Made by a program: the position numbers and the translations under genes
In this document: piece after piece, positions 12,718 through 23,518 of the stretch
How positions within the stretch are numbered: the stretch's first letter is position 1
How the letters are laid out: every line of letters begins with the position of its first letter
Assembly (NCBI GenBank): GCA_963585895.1
Contig: OY757911.1
Span: 63,056,101 to 63,120,100, forward strand
Length of the DNA: 64,000 bases
Origin: Sepioteuthis lessoniana
Taxonomy: Eukaryota > Mollusca > Cephalopoda > Myopsida > Loliginidae
Direction: 5' to 3'
Notes under the pieces: generated by a model
The model's input: only the letters and a program-made list of their open reading frames with translations
The model's database searches: none
Told to the model about the DNA's origin: nothing

Positions 12718-13284
12718 TGAGTAGCATTAGAAAATTGTCTAATGCTGCTAGATGTTAGTTTATTTTATCGTTTTATTTATAAAATTCAGATAGGCTCCAA
12801 ATTAGATCAAAGTGAATTGATTTATATATGATTCCAATTGGTTAAAAGTTATTTTAACAATCTAAAAAGGAAATTATTTCTTCAATTTTGGTTTTGATCT
12901 TTCATATTTCACGAGGCATTTCAAATATTATCGTCTGTCACCTCAAAGATTTTTTTAAAATTCAGCATCTCAAACAAAGGTGCTGATTAGTCAATAAATG
13001 CAAAAATATAGGTTAAAAATCCTTAAGGGTTTTGGGAGGTTCTTTTTGTGCAAAAGTTAAAACTTCTGCATTGCATAAAAATAATTTGATTTTCCATTAC
13101 TTCATTCTTTTTCCAACTGGAACCAAAAGACAGCATGATTTGGCTTTGCACAATCAATCAAGGAAAGGAAAGGCCTTCTCATCAATAAGCCGTGGTCCCT
13201 CACTAATTATGATTGGTTTTAACAAATTGGCTTTACTCTTCGAAAGCCCGTTTTCAACCGAAAAGAATTTGTATCTGTAAGAGT
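12718..13284. other. No supported gene
   Basis: AT-rich, with opposing short frames (13,032-13,280 plus; 13,154-13,360 minus) that look random. No repeat family recognised before SINE-C begins. Confidence 0.35.
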
Positions 13285-13801
13285 ATCTGTCTTCCTCAGC
13301 CCAGTAGGCTGGGACTGTAGAATACACCGACAGCATCTCTACAGAAGGGTAAGACCCCAACTAACGAGTATACTAGATATGTCATTAAACCATTTGATGA
13401 CGAGGCTCCAAGTCTGGAGATTTGAGGATTGTAGATTACTCCTTCATAGTCAATGCTCCCAGGTCTACTCTGGAAAGGAGTACTAACACCTGATAGAGTC
13501 CTACCAATAGGTTAAATAGAACTCTTTGACATTTAAACCGTGTACAAACAAATGACTTACATTAAACTGAATTGTTAGAAATAGAACTGTTTGACCATTT
13601 GACTGTGTGTAAACAATGCCTGATGCTTAATTGATTTGTTAGTGAGACATAACAATACTTTTAACATCGTGCAAATAAAACTATTTGTGTGGAATACTTG
13701 AAACCCTTTACGGTATGCAAAATAGAATTATTGGTATTACATTGCAATAATTGGAACCATTTGGATGTGAGCAAATGAATGAATAGTGTTGAATTGAATA
13801 A
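13285..13801 (+). repeat. SINE-C followed by D modules
   Basis: SINE-C body (GGGACTGTAGAATACACC, ACAGAAGGGTAAGACCCC, TCATAGTCAATGCTCCCAGG) runs to about 13,520 and passes into three or four D modules of about 60 bp (GTTTGACATTTAAACCGTG, TGAATTGTTAGAAATAGAAC, TTTGACTGTGTGTAAACA). The last 126 bp (13,676-13,801) are duplicated at 21,236-21,361, next to the second copy of the CACTG transposon. Confidence 0.65.
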
Positions 13802-13953
13802 CACTGGTTTACAAAGAAATTGAGGAAAGCACAAAAATACCCGTTTTTACCTATTTTGAAGGTGCTGAATTCAAATTTGAAATCCGTTTTTACTCATCAC
13901 TTATGGCTTATTTTTTAGATATTATGCACTAAATATAAATGATAGCATTACAT

Positions 13954-14004
<51 letters not shown>

Positions 14005-15901
14005 TTATATATCAAGACGGATTTTGACAGTTAAGGACGCAGGTCTCAATCCACACTTTGGCAGTCATTGAAAGAGGTTGTCTCACAGGCGGCGCAGGAG
14101 GTTGGCGTCCCTCAACTATCGTGTTACACATCTTTTGGGTTAATAATATTAGTATTACATTTTCAAATGCGCATTTAGTTTTCAACTTTGCTTTCAACTT
14201 TGCGTGGTTTGGAGAGAGCCGCGAAACGACGCAGATGATTGTTATTTTTGTTTAACTATTATAACTGGTTTCAATGCATCTTCTAGGAAAAAGATCAAAT
14301 ATCCCAACCTTCGATCTGCTATGAGACCCGTTCCCCATTCAGATGATCTTCCTGTACCCACACCTCCAGTAAATAAGGATCTTCTTTCCTCATCAGATGA
14401 AATGTCTTCAAGGAAGGATTCTGCCGAGTCAATATCTTTGGAAGATACTGAGTCTACATATTCAGGAACAAGTGGCAATGAGCCACACTGGATCACGCAA
14501 GAAGACCTGAATGATCTTGCTCGTGATTTGTATCTTGGTTTCTCGGCTTAAACAGTGGGACCTAGTCCAGGAATATGTAAGGATCACCTGTTTCAGGAAT
14601 CGGAACAAAGACCTTGCTTCCTTTTTCGGCATGGAAAACAAGTTGTGCTACTGCACATATATACCTGGCTTGTTTACGTCCCTTGGTTTGCCACATAATC
14701 CTTCAGACTGGCGTCTTTTCATAGACGCTTTCAGCCGAAGTCTCAAGGGTGTTCTTCTGCACAACAGGAATAAATATCCCAGCATTCCCATTGCACACTC
14801 TGTCAATCTAAAGGAGTCCTATGACAGTGTGGAGCTTCTTTTAGAAGTTATTAAGTACAGCGAGTACCAATGGAGTCTGTGTGGGGACCCCAAGGTCATT
14901 GGTCTTCTTATGGGTATGCAAGCGGGCTTCACAAAGTACTGTTATTTTCTCTGTCTCTGGGATAGTCGAGCTGTATACCAGCATTACAAGCAGAAAGACT
15001 GGGGGTCTAGAAGCACTTTGTTCCTGGCGAACACAGCCTCCAGGAGAATCCTCTGGTGAACATGAATAAGGTGCTTCTTTCTCCTCTTCACATCAAGCTT
15101 GGTTTGGTGAAGAATTTCGTGAAGGCGTTGCACAAAAATCGTGCTGCCTTTCAACACTTGTCTACTGTGTTCCCAGGTCTTAGTGCTGCTAAGCTCAAAG
15201 AGGGCATCTTTGTCGGACCTCAGATCCGAGAAGTGCTGAAGGATACTGATTTTGAGGAGCTTCTTAACTTAAAGAAACTGAGAGCATGGGAAGCATTCAA
15301 GTCAGTCTGTAGTGGCTTCCTTGGTAATACACGCCTACCGGATTACCAAGCCTGTATTGAGAAGTTGTTTTAGTCTTACGAGGATATGGGGTGCTGAATG
15401 TCACTCAAGATTCATTTTTTCCATTCCCACCTCAACTTCTTCCCGCTAAACCTTGGAGCAGTGAGTGATGAGCATGGAGAAAGATTCCACTAAGACATTA
15501 CGAAGATGGAGAGCAACTATCAAGGCAAATGGAACCCCGGCATAATGGGAGACTTCTGCTAGACGCTCTTGCGTGACATCCCGGAGGCAAAATACAGCAG
15601 ATCTTCTAAGAAAACACACTTTTGACTGTCTGTGGTACTATGAATTGTGTAATTGTGTCATCCAAGTATATTGATTCAGTGTTCTTTATCTATCCTGTTT
15701 TATCTGTTATAAGCTGCTGCAACTCTTGAAATATGCACAAAAATTCCCTGTTTATACTAAAATGAGATTATTCAAAAGCCAGAAAACTAGATGTGATAGA
15801 GCAAAACTATTTATAAATTTGAATTCAGCACACCCAAATTAACAAAAAACACCAATCCCCATTCTTGCCTCAGACCAAAAATTTATTTTTGTAAACCAGT
15901 G
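13802..15901 (+). mobile_element. CACTG-ended DNA transposon, copy 1 (dead)
   Basis: 2,100 bp with inverted ends. The left end reads CACTGGTTTACAAAGAAA and the reverse complement of the right end reads CACTGGTTTACAAAAATA, sharing the outer 14 bp. A second shared block, GTGCTGAATTCAAATT, lies 60-85 bp inside each end. TAA is duplicated at both flanks (13,799-13,801 and 15,902-15,904). A TA microsatellite sits at about 13,950-14,002. Superfamily not certain: CACTG termini with a 3-bp TAA target fit CACTA-like or TWA-targeting elements. Confidence 0.8.
14197..15625 (+). pseudogene. Transposase-like gene of the CACTG element, broken
   Basis: Homologous codon by codon to the intact frame at 21,628-23,217 but disrupted many times. 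Seven bases at the start are lost (removing an AG splice-acceptor-like site), about 23 bases after LARDLYL are deleted (near 14,535), and one base is missing near 15,020 after GSRS. Stops occur at 15,371 (TAG), about 15,394 (TGA), about 15,490 (TAA) and about 15,559 (TAG). The readable segments keep YPNLRSAMRPVPH, WRLFID, CGDPKVIGLLMGMQAGFTKY, PGLSAAKLKEGIFVGPQIRE and SDEHGERF. It cannot encode an active protein. Confidence 0.85.
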
Positions 15902-15904
15902 TAA

Positions 15905-16390
15905 TTAGAGTTAAATAGCAATCCTTGAAACTACTTCACTATGTGCAAACAAATAACAATATTAAATAGAAATATTTTAGATCAGAATAATTGAAACCAT
16001 TTAACTGTATAAATAATAGCAATACTTGAGGGCAAATTAGTTTTAACTCATTCAAGAATAAAGTTACAAACTATTCACTTACAAATGACATATGTATAAC
16101 CATTTAGCTGTGTGCAAACAAATGACTGATATTGAATTCAATTATTAGCGCTTCATAGCAATGCAAAATTTCAAACACGAATAATTTTATCTATTATGAA
16201 ATAAATAGAATTATTCGTGTTGGAAATACTTGAAACCATTTAACTGTGCGAAAGAATGAATTCGGACTCGTTTAAAAATGTGATCTACAAAATATGTTTA
16301 CAAATCATATATGTTTAATATATGTGTCTTAAGAGGATTTGGTATTTAATAACCTACAAGGGTTGATTGATATGTCATAAAACCAAACCT
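15905..16390 (+). repeat. D modules with SINE-type tail
   Basis: Degenerate tandem modules (ATAGCAATCCTTGAAAC, CATTTAGCTGTGTGCAAAC, TGAATTCAATTATTAGCG) ending in the shared tail GGATTTGGTATTTAATAACC...TTGATATGTCATAAAACCAAAC. The CACTG element copy 1 is inserted inside this repeat block, between the D modules to its left and right. Confidence 0.6.
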
Positions 16391-17804
16391 CTGTGTCCAG
16401 CCAACAAGGAAGACGAAAGGAAAAACAATCACTATTAGAAACTACAAGCTAATAAACAATAGTACTTATACTCTGGGTAAATGGCTGAATTCAGTTATTC
16501 TTCCTCCAGCTATTGGTAAATATTTGGAAAACTGGGCTGTTAACTCGATGTGGCATTAAATAACCAACAAGGGTTGATATGCCATAAAACCCAGCCAAAC
16601 CCAACCAAACTGTCTTCATCTGCACTATGATGTCAGTCCCATGCTGTTCAGTATTTCTTAGCAGTTTTGAATTGAAATGAACGAACCCGAGACACGTCCA
16701 CCAGAGAAGAAAAAGGCAAAAATAAAAGCTTGAGGATATGTCGCTTAATAGAGGAAGGGTACGTAACGCTTCACAAAATAGTTGTGTGTAGAATTCTCAC
16801 AATAACATGACATTACAATCTAATTTTCCATAGACAGGAATATGCATATAGAAGAGTACATGATGAGCTACATCAAAATTTTTGACTGGACATAACAAAA
16901 GGAAAGGTCCGACGCTCCCTAACAGCGGTGCTTTGTTATGCCCTGCTTTGATATATCTACCCATGTACTTTGCTGTATGTATGTATGTATGTATGTATGT
17001 ATGTATGTATGTGTATTCAAAAGGAATATTGTTTATTTTAAAAAGTGAAATGATGCTACCACGAAAATTTGAATTTTTGATCCCAAAAAAATCTAAATAT
17101 CAAAACTTTGACCACGAAAGAATTGAAAACGAAATAAGATTTAAAATCTTTGCTTATGATATAAATCTGACCTGTCAACTGTCGATTACACCATAGCAAA
17201 TGTTTGAAAATCCACTATCCAGAGTGCCGAGGGTGGTCGGTAACATTACGCAACAGATGAAAATACTAAAGCTGTCTAGTACAACTTTTCTTACAGAAAT
17301 GTGTGTCTATGATAACGACAATTATTTGTTTACTCTCAGTTATATGGTATCAAGTATTCCCATCTAATACTAATAATTTTGAAATGAAATTGGTTTCCAA
17401 TACATTATTTTTTGCACAGAGAATAAAATTGCTACATTCGATAAGTTTTATAAGGACCATCTTTTCTGTTCTTTTGGTTGCAGCTCCATTTACTCTACTA
17501 ATGAATGCATAACAAAATAGCACTCCTACGGCATCCCACTTCAGACATGTTCTCTTCATATAACACTCAACTACTTTTGTAATTTATCGTTTGGAGTTTT
17601 TTTTTAGTTGAGTGTGCCGTTGATTTTCTTCAGCAATGTACGATGTCACAATAGGCTAACTGAAAATAGTGCTGCATACTATATACAGTTGTTCATGCAA
17701 TTCCATTTGCATTTCAACTACTTCCCAACAACAGCATCGGTTACTGCGCCACATCTAAAGCAGAAAACATCACCCTTACATCGGTCCGATTTTGGATTCT
17801 TTGT
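16391..17804. other. No gene; SINE tails and (GTAT)n
   Basis: A second shared SINE tail lies at about 16,540-16,612 and a (GTAT)n run at about 16,974-17,012. The open frames across 16,882-17,559 (69-104 codons) include the microsatellite or lack motifs; I call none of them. Confidence 0.4.
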
Positions 17805-18925
17805 TTAATGGCATATGAATCTTTGTCGGTTATTTAATGCCAAAGCCATTCTTATTGAAGAACAGTAGTTGTACTATTTAACCCATAGCTGATAGGGGGA
17901 AGTAAAGGACTTCCTACTTTTCCGAGAGTTATTAATCCGAAAATTAACATTATACGAGGATCATTAAATAAGTTTCCAGGCTTTTTTCGTGTGGGCACTT
18001 TTATTGATAGTACACTCATGAAACTCTAGTACCCTTCGAAGTAATCTCCTCCGGCTGCAATGCACTTGTTCTACCGTTCCAACAACTTCTGGAAGGCTCC
18101 ATAGAAGTCTTCTTGTGTGAGCGTGTCAATGACGTTCGTCACAGCCTCTTTCATCACCCCAATTGTCTCATAACGACAGCCTGTGAGCTTAGGGAATCAG
18201 CAAAAGTCACAGGGAGCAAGGTCTGGACTATAGGGAGGGCGACGAACTTTCTTGATGTCCATCTTGGTCAAATAGTCTGTGACAAGGATGGAGTTGTTGA
18301 CTGGCGCATTTTCCAGGTGGAAATGCCAATGAGCTGATTTGAAGAGTGCTGGCCTATTCCGATGGAATCTCTTCCTGAACTCCCTTAAAACCTCAACATA
18401 GTAACCCTAACCCTTTGGCCAATCAACTCAGTTGTATTGACTTCCTTACTCCTCCCACATCTCTCATCATCCCTCACAGACTCCCTGCTTTCCTTGAATC
18501 TCTTATGCCACTCAAAAACTGATGCACCATTGATGCAAGATGGTCGAAAAACAGTCTGAAGCATTCCATACGTTTCTGTGGCCTTTTTTCCAAGTTTAAA
18601 AAAGAATTTTATTGCATATCGTTTTTCTAAAGTGTCTTCACGTCCAGATTGCATTTTTGAAATTCCCCAGCTGTTACAATCAGGCTTTAGTAGGGTGTAT
18701 TCCAATTGCTGCTGTAGCAGTTTATTTGAACCCGAAATCATAAAAATTGGTCAGTCATCTCATAAGTTGTATTGCAATAACATACTGAATTTTCAAGAGT
18801 CTACGACAATTTTAAATGCCTGTACAAAAAAGTCTGGAAACTTATTAAAAGCACCACGTAGCAAGACTGGAGTTTGAACTTGCTTACTACGATATCGCAT
18901 TTAATGATATTACCCCCAACAGCCC
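17805..18925 (-). repeat. tRNA-derived SINE-E, interrupted by mariner
   Basis: The tail and body lie at 17,805-17,952 (AATGGCATATGAATC, TTTAATGCCAAAGCC, TATTTAACCCATAGC) and the head at 18,859-18,925 (GACTGGAGTTTGAACTTGC, a reversed B box). They are separated exactly by the mariner at 17,955-18,858. The uninterrupted relative at 62,497-62,705 shows the two parts are continuous in the parent repeat. Confidence 0.75.
17955..18858 (-). pseudogene. Mariner element with decayed transposase
   Basis: A 904-bp element with terminal repeats: the left end reads CGAGGATCATTAAATAAG and the reverse complement of the right end reads CGTGGTGCTTTTAATAAG. Both then share TTTCCAG.CTTTTTT, and TA flanks each side. 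The minus strand encodes an N-terminal part, KRYAIKFFFKLGKKATETY then FEWHKRFKESRESVRDDER, and a C-terminal part, RRPPYSPDLAPCDF then GCRYETIGVMKEAV and FQKLLER. The middle of the catalytic domain, including the first two aspartates, is missing, so it is shorter than the usual 1.3 kb. Several stops confirm it is dead. Its insertion splits a SINE. Confidence 0.88.
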
Positions 18926-19151
18926 GAAGACTCCACCCTTCCTTGCACCGGGTAAAACTCGTAAAATTTTGTCTGGTTTAAGAAGGTTTGGTTTCAAGTT
19001 CTTTGGTGTAGATAGACGAGAAATTCGTATGAGAGAGATGGCATGGGGCTATGTATACAGCCTGTTAGCAGAGGGTGTTGTGCAAGATGTTAGTTTCTCT
19101 GTAATGGTGCTGAGTTTGTTTTGTTGTAGTTATCAAGTATAATTGGTACTA

Positions 19152-19440
19152 TTTACCAACCCCTCCGCTCGGGCAGGATATGACACAAGGTCAATTTTTT
19201 AAGCGGAGTTTAACAGGTTTGAATTCAGAGTTTTCCTTCTCCTAGACTAGTTGCCTAACCAAGACTGAAGAACCTAGTCTGTCCTACTATTTACCCATAG
19301 CTGGAGGGAGAATTATTGGATTCATACCTTTCCCAAGGGTATTAGTGCTATGTGAAATGCAATCAGTCTCGTCCAGGATTTGAACTCGTATCGCCGTGTT
19401 CATTTCCTACGGCGATAACGACTACACCACGGGCACCTCC
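19152..19440 (-). repeat. tRNA-derived SINE-B
   Basis: Minus strand begins with a tRNA-like head: A box TGGTGTAGTCG and B box AGTTCAAATCC, followed by TGCATTTCACATAGC, CTTGGGAAAGGTATG, and ending near TTGTGTCATATCCTGC. Full-length copies also lie at 33,981 and 34,633 (minus) and 19,849 (plus). It would be transcribed by RNA polymerase III. Confidence 0.85.
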
Positions 19441-19554
19441 ACAGTATAATTGGTAAAACTAGTGTATTTCGAGGTAGATATAGCATACACGGATCTTTTT
19501 ATAGCTGTAGATTATTTGTACCTTCTTATGTTTCCCATGTCCCTTGAGAGGAAT

Positions 19555-19615
<61 letters not shown>

Positions 19616-19640
19616 CAACGAGAAAGAGAAAGAGAGGGAG
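19555..19640. repeat. (CA)n-(TA)n-(GA)n compound microsatellite
   Basis: CA run, then TA run, then GA-rich run in succession. A 77-codon frame across it is a repeat artefact. Confidence 0.95.
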
Positions 19641-19848
19641 TATAACTTCTAATTTTAAAATTAATTGCACTTTAAGATGTTAATTATCTTTAAAGCACGA
19701 TGAAAATGTGAGGTTATGCGACTCAGACAGCTTAAATAATATACGTCATAAAATGAGGGAAAATAAAATCTCAACGCTTTATATGTGTTTGACTATACTC
19801 AAGATTCAACGTACGGGTAATATATATGAATTAAACAAAATGATCATA

Positions 19849-20128
19849 TAGGAGGCATGCTTAGTGTGATGGATATCTTTGCAGAAAATGAATTGGTGAC
19901 TCGAGATCAAATCCTGTTTGAGTTTCATTTCGCAGTAATGCCCATGGAAAAGACATGGATCTATCGGTTACTCCTAGCAATAGGTAAATTGTAAGACAGA
20001 CAGAACACTTTAACCTTTCTAAAGCAAGTAGTCAAGTCAAGAAGAAAAACTCTTAATGAAAACCAGCTGTACTCCGCTTAAAAATTGACCTGGAGCCGCA
20101 TCCCGCCGTGGCGGAGAGGGTTGGGTAA
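19849..20128 (+). repeat. tRNA-derived SINE-B, diverged
   Basis: Plus-oriented: head near TTAGTGTGATGGATATC, B-box-like GAGATCAAATCC at about 19,900, body with CATTTCGCAGTAATGCCC, and 3' part AAAATTGACCTGGAGCCGC, CCGCCGTGGCGG. Older than the copy at 19,152. Confidence 0.65.
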
Positions 20129-20369
20129 ATGCATGCACTAAATGATCATATATACAAATCAAAATTTGCAGTTTCCAAAATAAACTATGTAGCAATGTTA
20201 CTCATACCTTCTGCACTTACCGTACCGAAGTCAAATTTGTTGGTATATATTAAAATTAAATGATCACATGACCTAATACGAAGGTGGGCAGTAGAGTTAA
20301 TTGGCGGAACAATTCATATGATGAAGTAATATTTGCGATAATTTTTTAACCAATGGAATCCCAGCTCCT

Positions 20370-20497
20370 GAATTCCGATGGAAGAAGTGTGTTGACCGCA
20401 ACGGAGACTATGTTGAAAAATAAACCCCTTTGGCTAACATTCCATGAGAATATCTTGGTCAACCTACAAACATTTAAGCCTATTTTTAGTAGTAAGC
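20370..20497 (+). mobile_element. Mariner 3' end relic
   Basis: Reads FRWKKCVDRNGDYVEK and a stop at about 20,371-20,421. A terminal-repeat-like segment (CTTGGTCAACCTACAAACA to TTTTTAGTA) follows, ending near 20,495. Only the extreme C-terminus of the transposase remains. Confidence 0.65.
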
Positions 20498-20632
20498 CAT
20501 AACAGCGAGGCTTATTTTCCTTCAACAAAATGTAAAAATCAAATTTGTAGATTTCAGTTATCTTATTTCTTAGATGAAGTATTTTTATTATAAATTTTTA
20601 ATATTTTTTTCTTTTTTCATTCATTTTTGTTC

Positions 20633-21011
<379 letters not shown>

Positions 21012-21508
21012 AACACTGGTTTACAAAGAAATTGAGACAAGCACAAAAATACCAGTTTTAACCTAATTTGAGGGTGCTGAATTCAAATTTGAAATCCGTT
21101 TTTACTCATCACCGCTAGTTTTTTAGATATGCATAGTGTGCATTTTGTGCATATACGGTACATAAAGGCGTATATGAATTCAGGGTTAATTCTAATATTG
21201 TGAGACTTATGGCTTATTATATAGTTATTATGCACTAAAACTATTTGTGTGGAATAGTTGAAACCCTTTACGGTATGCAAAATAGAATTATTGGTATTAC
21301 ATTGCAATAATTGGAACCATTTGGACGTGAGCAAATGAATGAATAGTGTTGAATTGAATAACACTGGTTTACAAAGAAATTGAGGAAAGCACAAAAATAC
21401 CCGTTTTTACCTAATTTGATGGTGCTGAATTCAAATTTGAAATCCGTTTTTACTCATCACTTATGGCTTATTTTTTAGTTATTATGCACTAAATATAAAT
21501 GATAGCTT

Positions 21509-21567
<59 letters not shown>

Positions 21568-21627
21568 TATATCAAGACGGATTTTGACAGTTAAGGCAGC
21601 AGGTCTCAATCCACACTCTAGCAGTCA

Positions 21628-23217
21628 TTGGAAGAGGTTGTCTCGCAGGCGGCGCAGGAGGTTGGTGTCCCTCAACTATCGTGTTACACATCTTTTGGGT
21701 TACTAAATATTAGTATTACATTTTCAAATGCGCATTTAGTTTTCAACTTTGCTTTCAACTTTGCAGTCCCGATGGTTTGGAGAGAGCTGCGAAACCACGC
21801 AGATGATTGTTATTTTTGTTTAACTAATATAACTGGTTTCAATGCATCTTCTAGGAAAAAGATCAAATATCCCAACCTTCGATCTGCTATGAGACCTGTT
21901 CCCCATTCAGATGATCTTCCTGTACCCACACCTCCAGTAAATAAGGATCTTCTTTCCTCATCAGATGAAATGTCTTCAAGGAAGGATTCTGCCGAGTCAA
22001 TATCTTTGGAAGATACTGAGTCTACATATTCAGGAACAAGTGGCAATGAGCCACACAGGATCACGCAAGAAGACCTGAATGACCTTGCTCTTGATTTGTA
22101 CCTGTCAAAACAGCAGTCAGAGCTCTTGGATTCTCGGCTTAAACAGTGGGACCTAGTCCAGAAATATGTAAGTATCACCAGTTTCAGAAATCGGAACAAA
22201 GATCTTGCTCCCTTTTTCGACATGAAAAAAAAGTTGTGCTACTGCACAAACATACCCGGCTTGTTTACGTTCCTTGGCTTGCCACATAAGCCTTCAGACT
22301 GGCGTCTTTTCATAGACTCTTCCAAGCGAAGTCTCAAGGGTGTTCTTCTGTACGACGGAAATAAATATCCCAGCATTCCCATTGCACACTCTGTCCATCA
22401 AAAAGAGTCCTATGGCAATATGGAGCTTCTTTTAGAAGCTATTAAGTACAGCGAGTACCAATGGAGTCTGTGTGGGGACCTCAAGGTCATTGGTCTTCTT
22501 ATGGGTATGCAAGCGGGCTTCACAAAGTACTGTTATTTTCTCTGTCTCTGGGATAGTCGAGCTGTATGCCAGCATTACAAGCAGAAAGACTGGGGGTCTA
22601 GAAGCGCTTTTGTTCCTGGCGAACACAGCCTCCAGGAGAATCCTCTGATGGACATGAATAAGGTGCTTCTTCCTCCTCTTCTCATCAAACTTGGTTTGAT
22701 GAAGAATTTTGTGAAGGGGTTGTACAAAAATGGTGCTGCCTTCCAACACTTGTCTACTGTGTTCCCAGGTCTTAGTGCTGCTAAGCTCAAAGAGAGCATC
22801 TTTGTCGGACCTCAGATCCGAGAAGTGCTGAAGAATACTGATTTTGAGGAGCTTCTTAACTTAAAGGAACTGAGACCATGGGAAGCATTCAAGTCAGTCT
22901 GTACTTGCTTCTTTGGTAACACACGCCTACCGGATTACCAAGCCTGTATTGAGAAGTTGCTAAAGTCTTACGAGGATATGGGGTGCCGAATGTCACTCAA
23001 GATTCATTTTCTCCATTCCCACCTCAACTTCTTCCCGCTAAACCTTGGAGCAGTGAGTGATGAGCATGGAGAAAGATTCTACCAAGACATTACGATAATG
23101 GAGAGCAACTATCAAGGCAAATGGAACCCCGGCATGATAGGAGACTTCTGCTGGATGCTCTTGCGTGACATCCAGGAGGCAAAATACAGCAGATCTTCTA
23201 AGAAAACACACTTTTGA
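21628..23217 (+). CDS. Transposase-like protein of CACTG element, 529 aa
   Basis: One uninterrupted frame. I recognise a family of uncharacterised, repeat-encoded proteins widespread in arthropods, cnidarians and molluscs, marked by VPMVWRE, CYFCLTNITGF, YPNLRSAMRPVPH, WRLFID, PGLSAAKLKE, IFVGPQIREV, MSLKIHFLHSHL and SDEHGERF. Candidate DDE/D acid residues are D230 (LFID), D284 (LCGDLKVIG) and E479 or E482 (SDEHGERF). C302 and C306 (YCYFLC) with C314 and H316 could bind zinc between the second and third. This catalytic reading is inference. Family members known to me start further upstream with a cysteine-rich module; here the first 45 codons look intronic, since TTGCAG just before VPMVWRE resembles a splice acceptor. 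So this may be the last exon, without its N-terminal domain. Alternative: a domesticated host gene, made unlikely by the terminal repeats and the dead copy at 14.2 kb. Confidence 0.75.
   Translation: MEEVVSQAAQEVGVPQLSCYTSFGLLNISITFSNAHLVFNFAFNFAVPMVWRELRNHADDCYFCLTNITGFNASSRKKIKYPNLRSAMRPVPHSDDLPVPTPPVNKDLLSSSDEMSSRKDSAESISLEDTESTYSGTSGNEPHRITQEDLNDLALDLYLSKQQSELLDSRLKQWDLVQKYVSITSFRNRNKDLAPFFDMKKKLCYCTNIPGLFTFLGLPHKPSDWRLFIDSSKRSLKGVLLYDGNKYPSIPIAHSVHQKESYGNMELLLEAIKYSEYQWSLCGDLKVIGLLMGMQAGFTKYCYFLCLWDSRAVCQHYKQKDWGSRSAFVPGEHSLQENPLMDMNKVLLPPLLIKLGLMKNFVKGLYKNGAAFQHLSTVFPGLSAAKLKESIFVGPQIREVLKNTDFEELLNLKELRPWEAFKSVCTCFFGNTRLPDYQACIEKLLKSYEDMGCRMSLKIHFLHSHLNFFPLNLGAVSDEHGERFYQDITIMESNYQGKWNPGMIGDFCWMLLRDIQEAKYSRSSKKTHF
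21752..21766 (+). other. Possible 3' splice site inside the transposon
   Basis: Pyrimidine-rich TTTGCTTTCAACTTTGCAG precedes the codons for VPMVWRE; the AG is at 21,765-21,766. The conserved part of the protein family starts at this point in the frame, which suggests an exon boundary. In copy 1 seven bases including this AG are deleted. Confidence 0.4.
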
Positions 23218-23518
23218 CTGTCTGTGGTAGTATGAATTGTGTAATTGTGTCATCCAAGTATATTGATTCAATCAGTGTTCTTTATCTATCCTGTTTTATC
23301 TGTTATAAGCTGCTGCAACTCTTGAAATATGCACATATATTCTCTGTTTATACTAAAATGAGATTATTCAAAAGCCAGAAAACTAGATGTGATAGAGCAA
23401 AACTATTAATAAATTTGAATTCAGCACACTCAAATTAACAAAAAACACCTATCCCCATTCTTGCCTCAGACCAAAAATTTATTTTTGTAAAGCAGTGTAA
23501 TCGAAATAAATCCGATAG

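Larger units (their letters stand above)
21014..23497 (+). mobile_element. CACTG-ended DNA transposon, copy 2 (composite)
   Basis: Two left ends occur, at 21,014 and at 21,362, but only one right end, at 23,497 (reverse complement CACTGCTTTACAAAAATA). All three ends are preceded or followed by TAA (21,011-21,013; 21,359-21,361; 23,498-23,500). Between the two left ends lie about 220 bp of transposon 5' sequence, including an insert not present in the other copies, and then 126 bp that match the left flank of copy 1. The inner unit (21,362-23,497, 2,136 bp) is collinear with copy 1. The outer unit could itself be what moved. Confidence 0.8.

Noticed and set aside
14390..14410. Reverse CTGATGAGG as a hammerhead core (also 21,960)
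   Set aside because: Lies in the transposase coding sequence; no GAAA follows a stem.
14242..14496. 84-codon minus frame (also 21,810-22,223)
   Set aside because: Antisense shadow of the transposase-like gene.
18398..18415. Telomere-like TAACCCTAACCC
   Set aside because: Only two units inside a decayed mariner.
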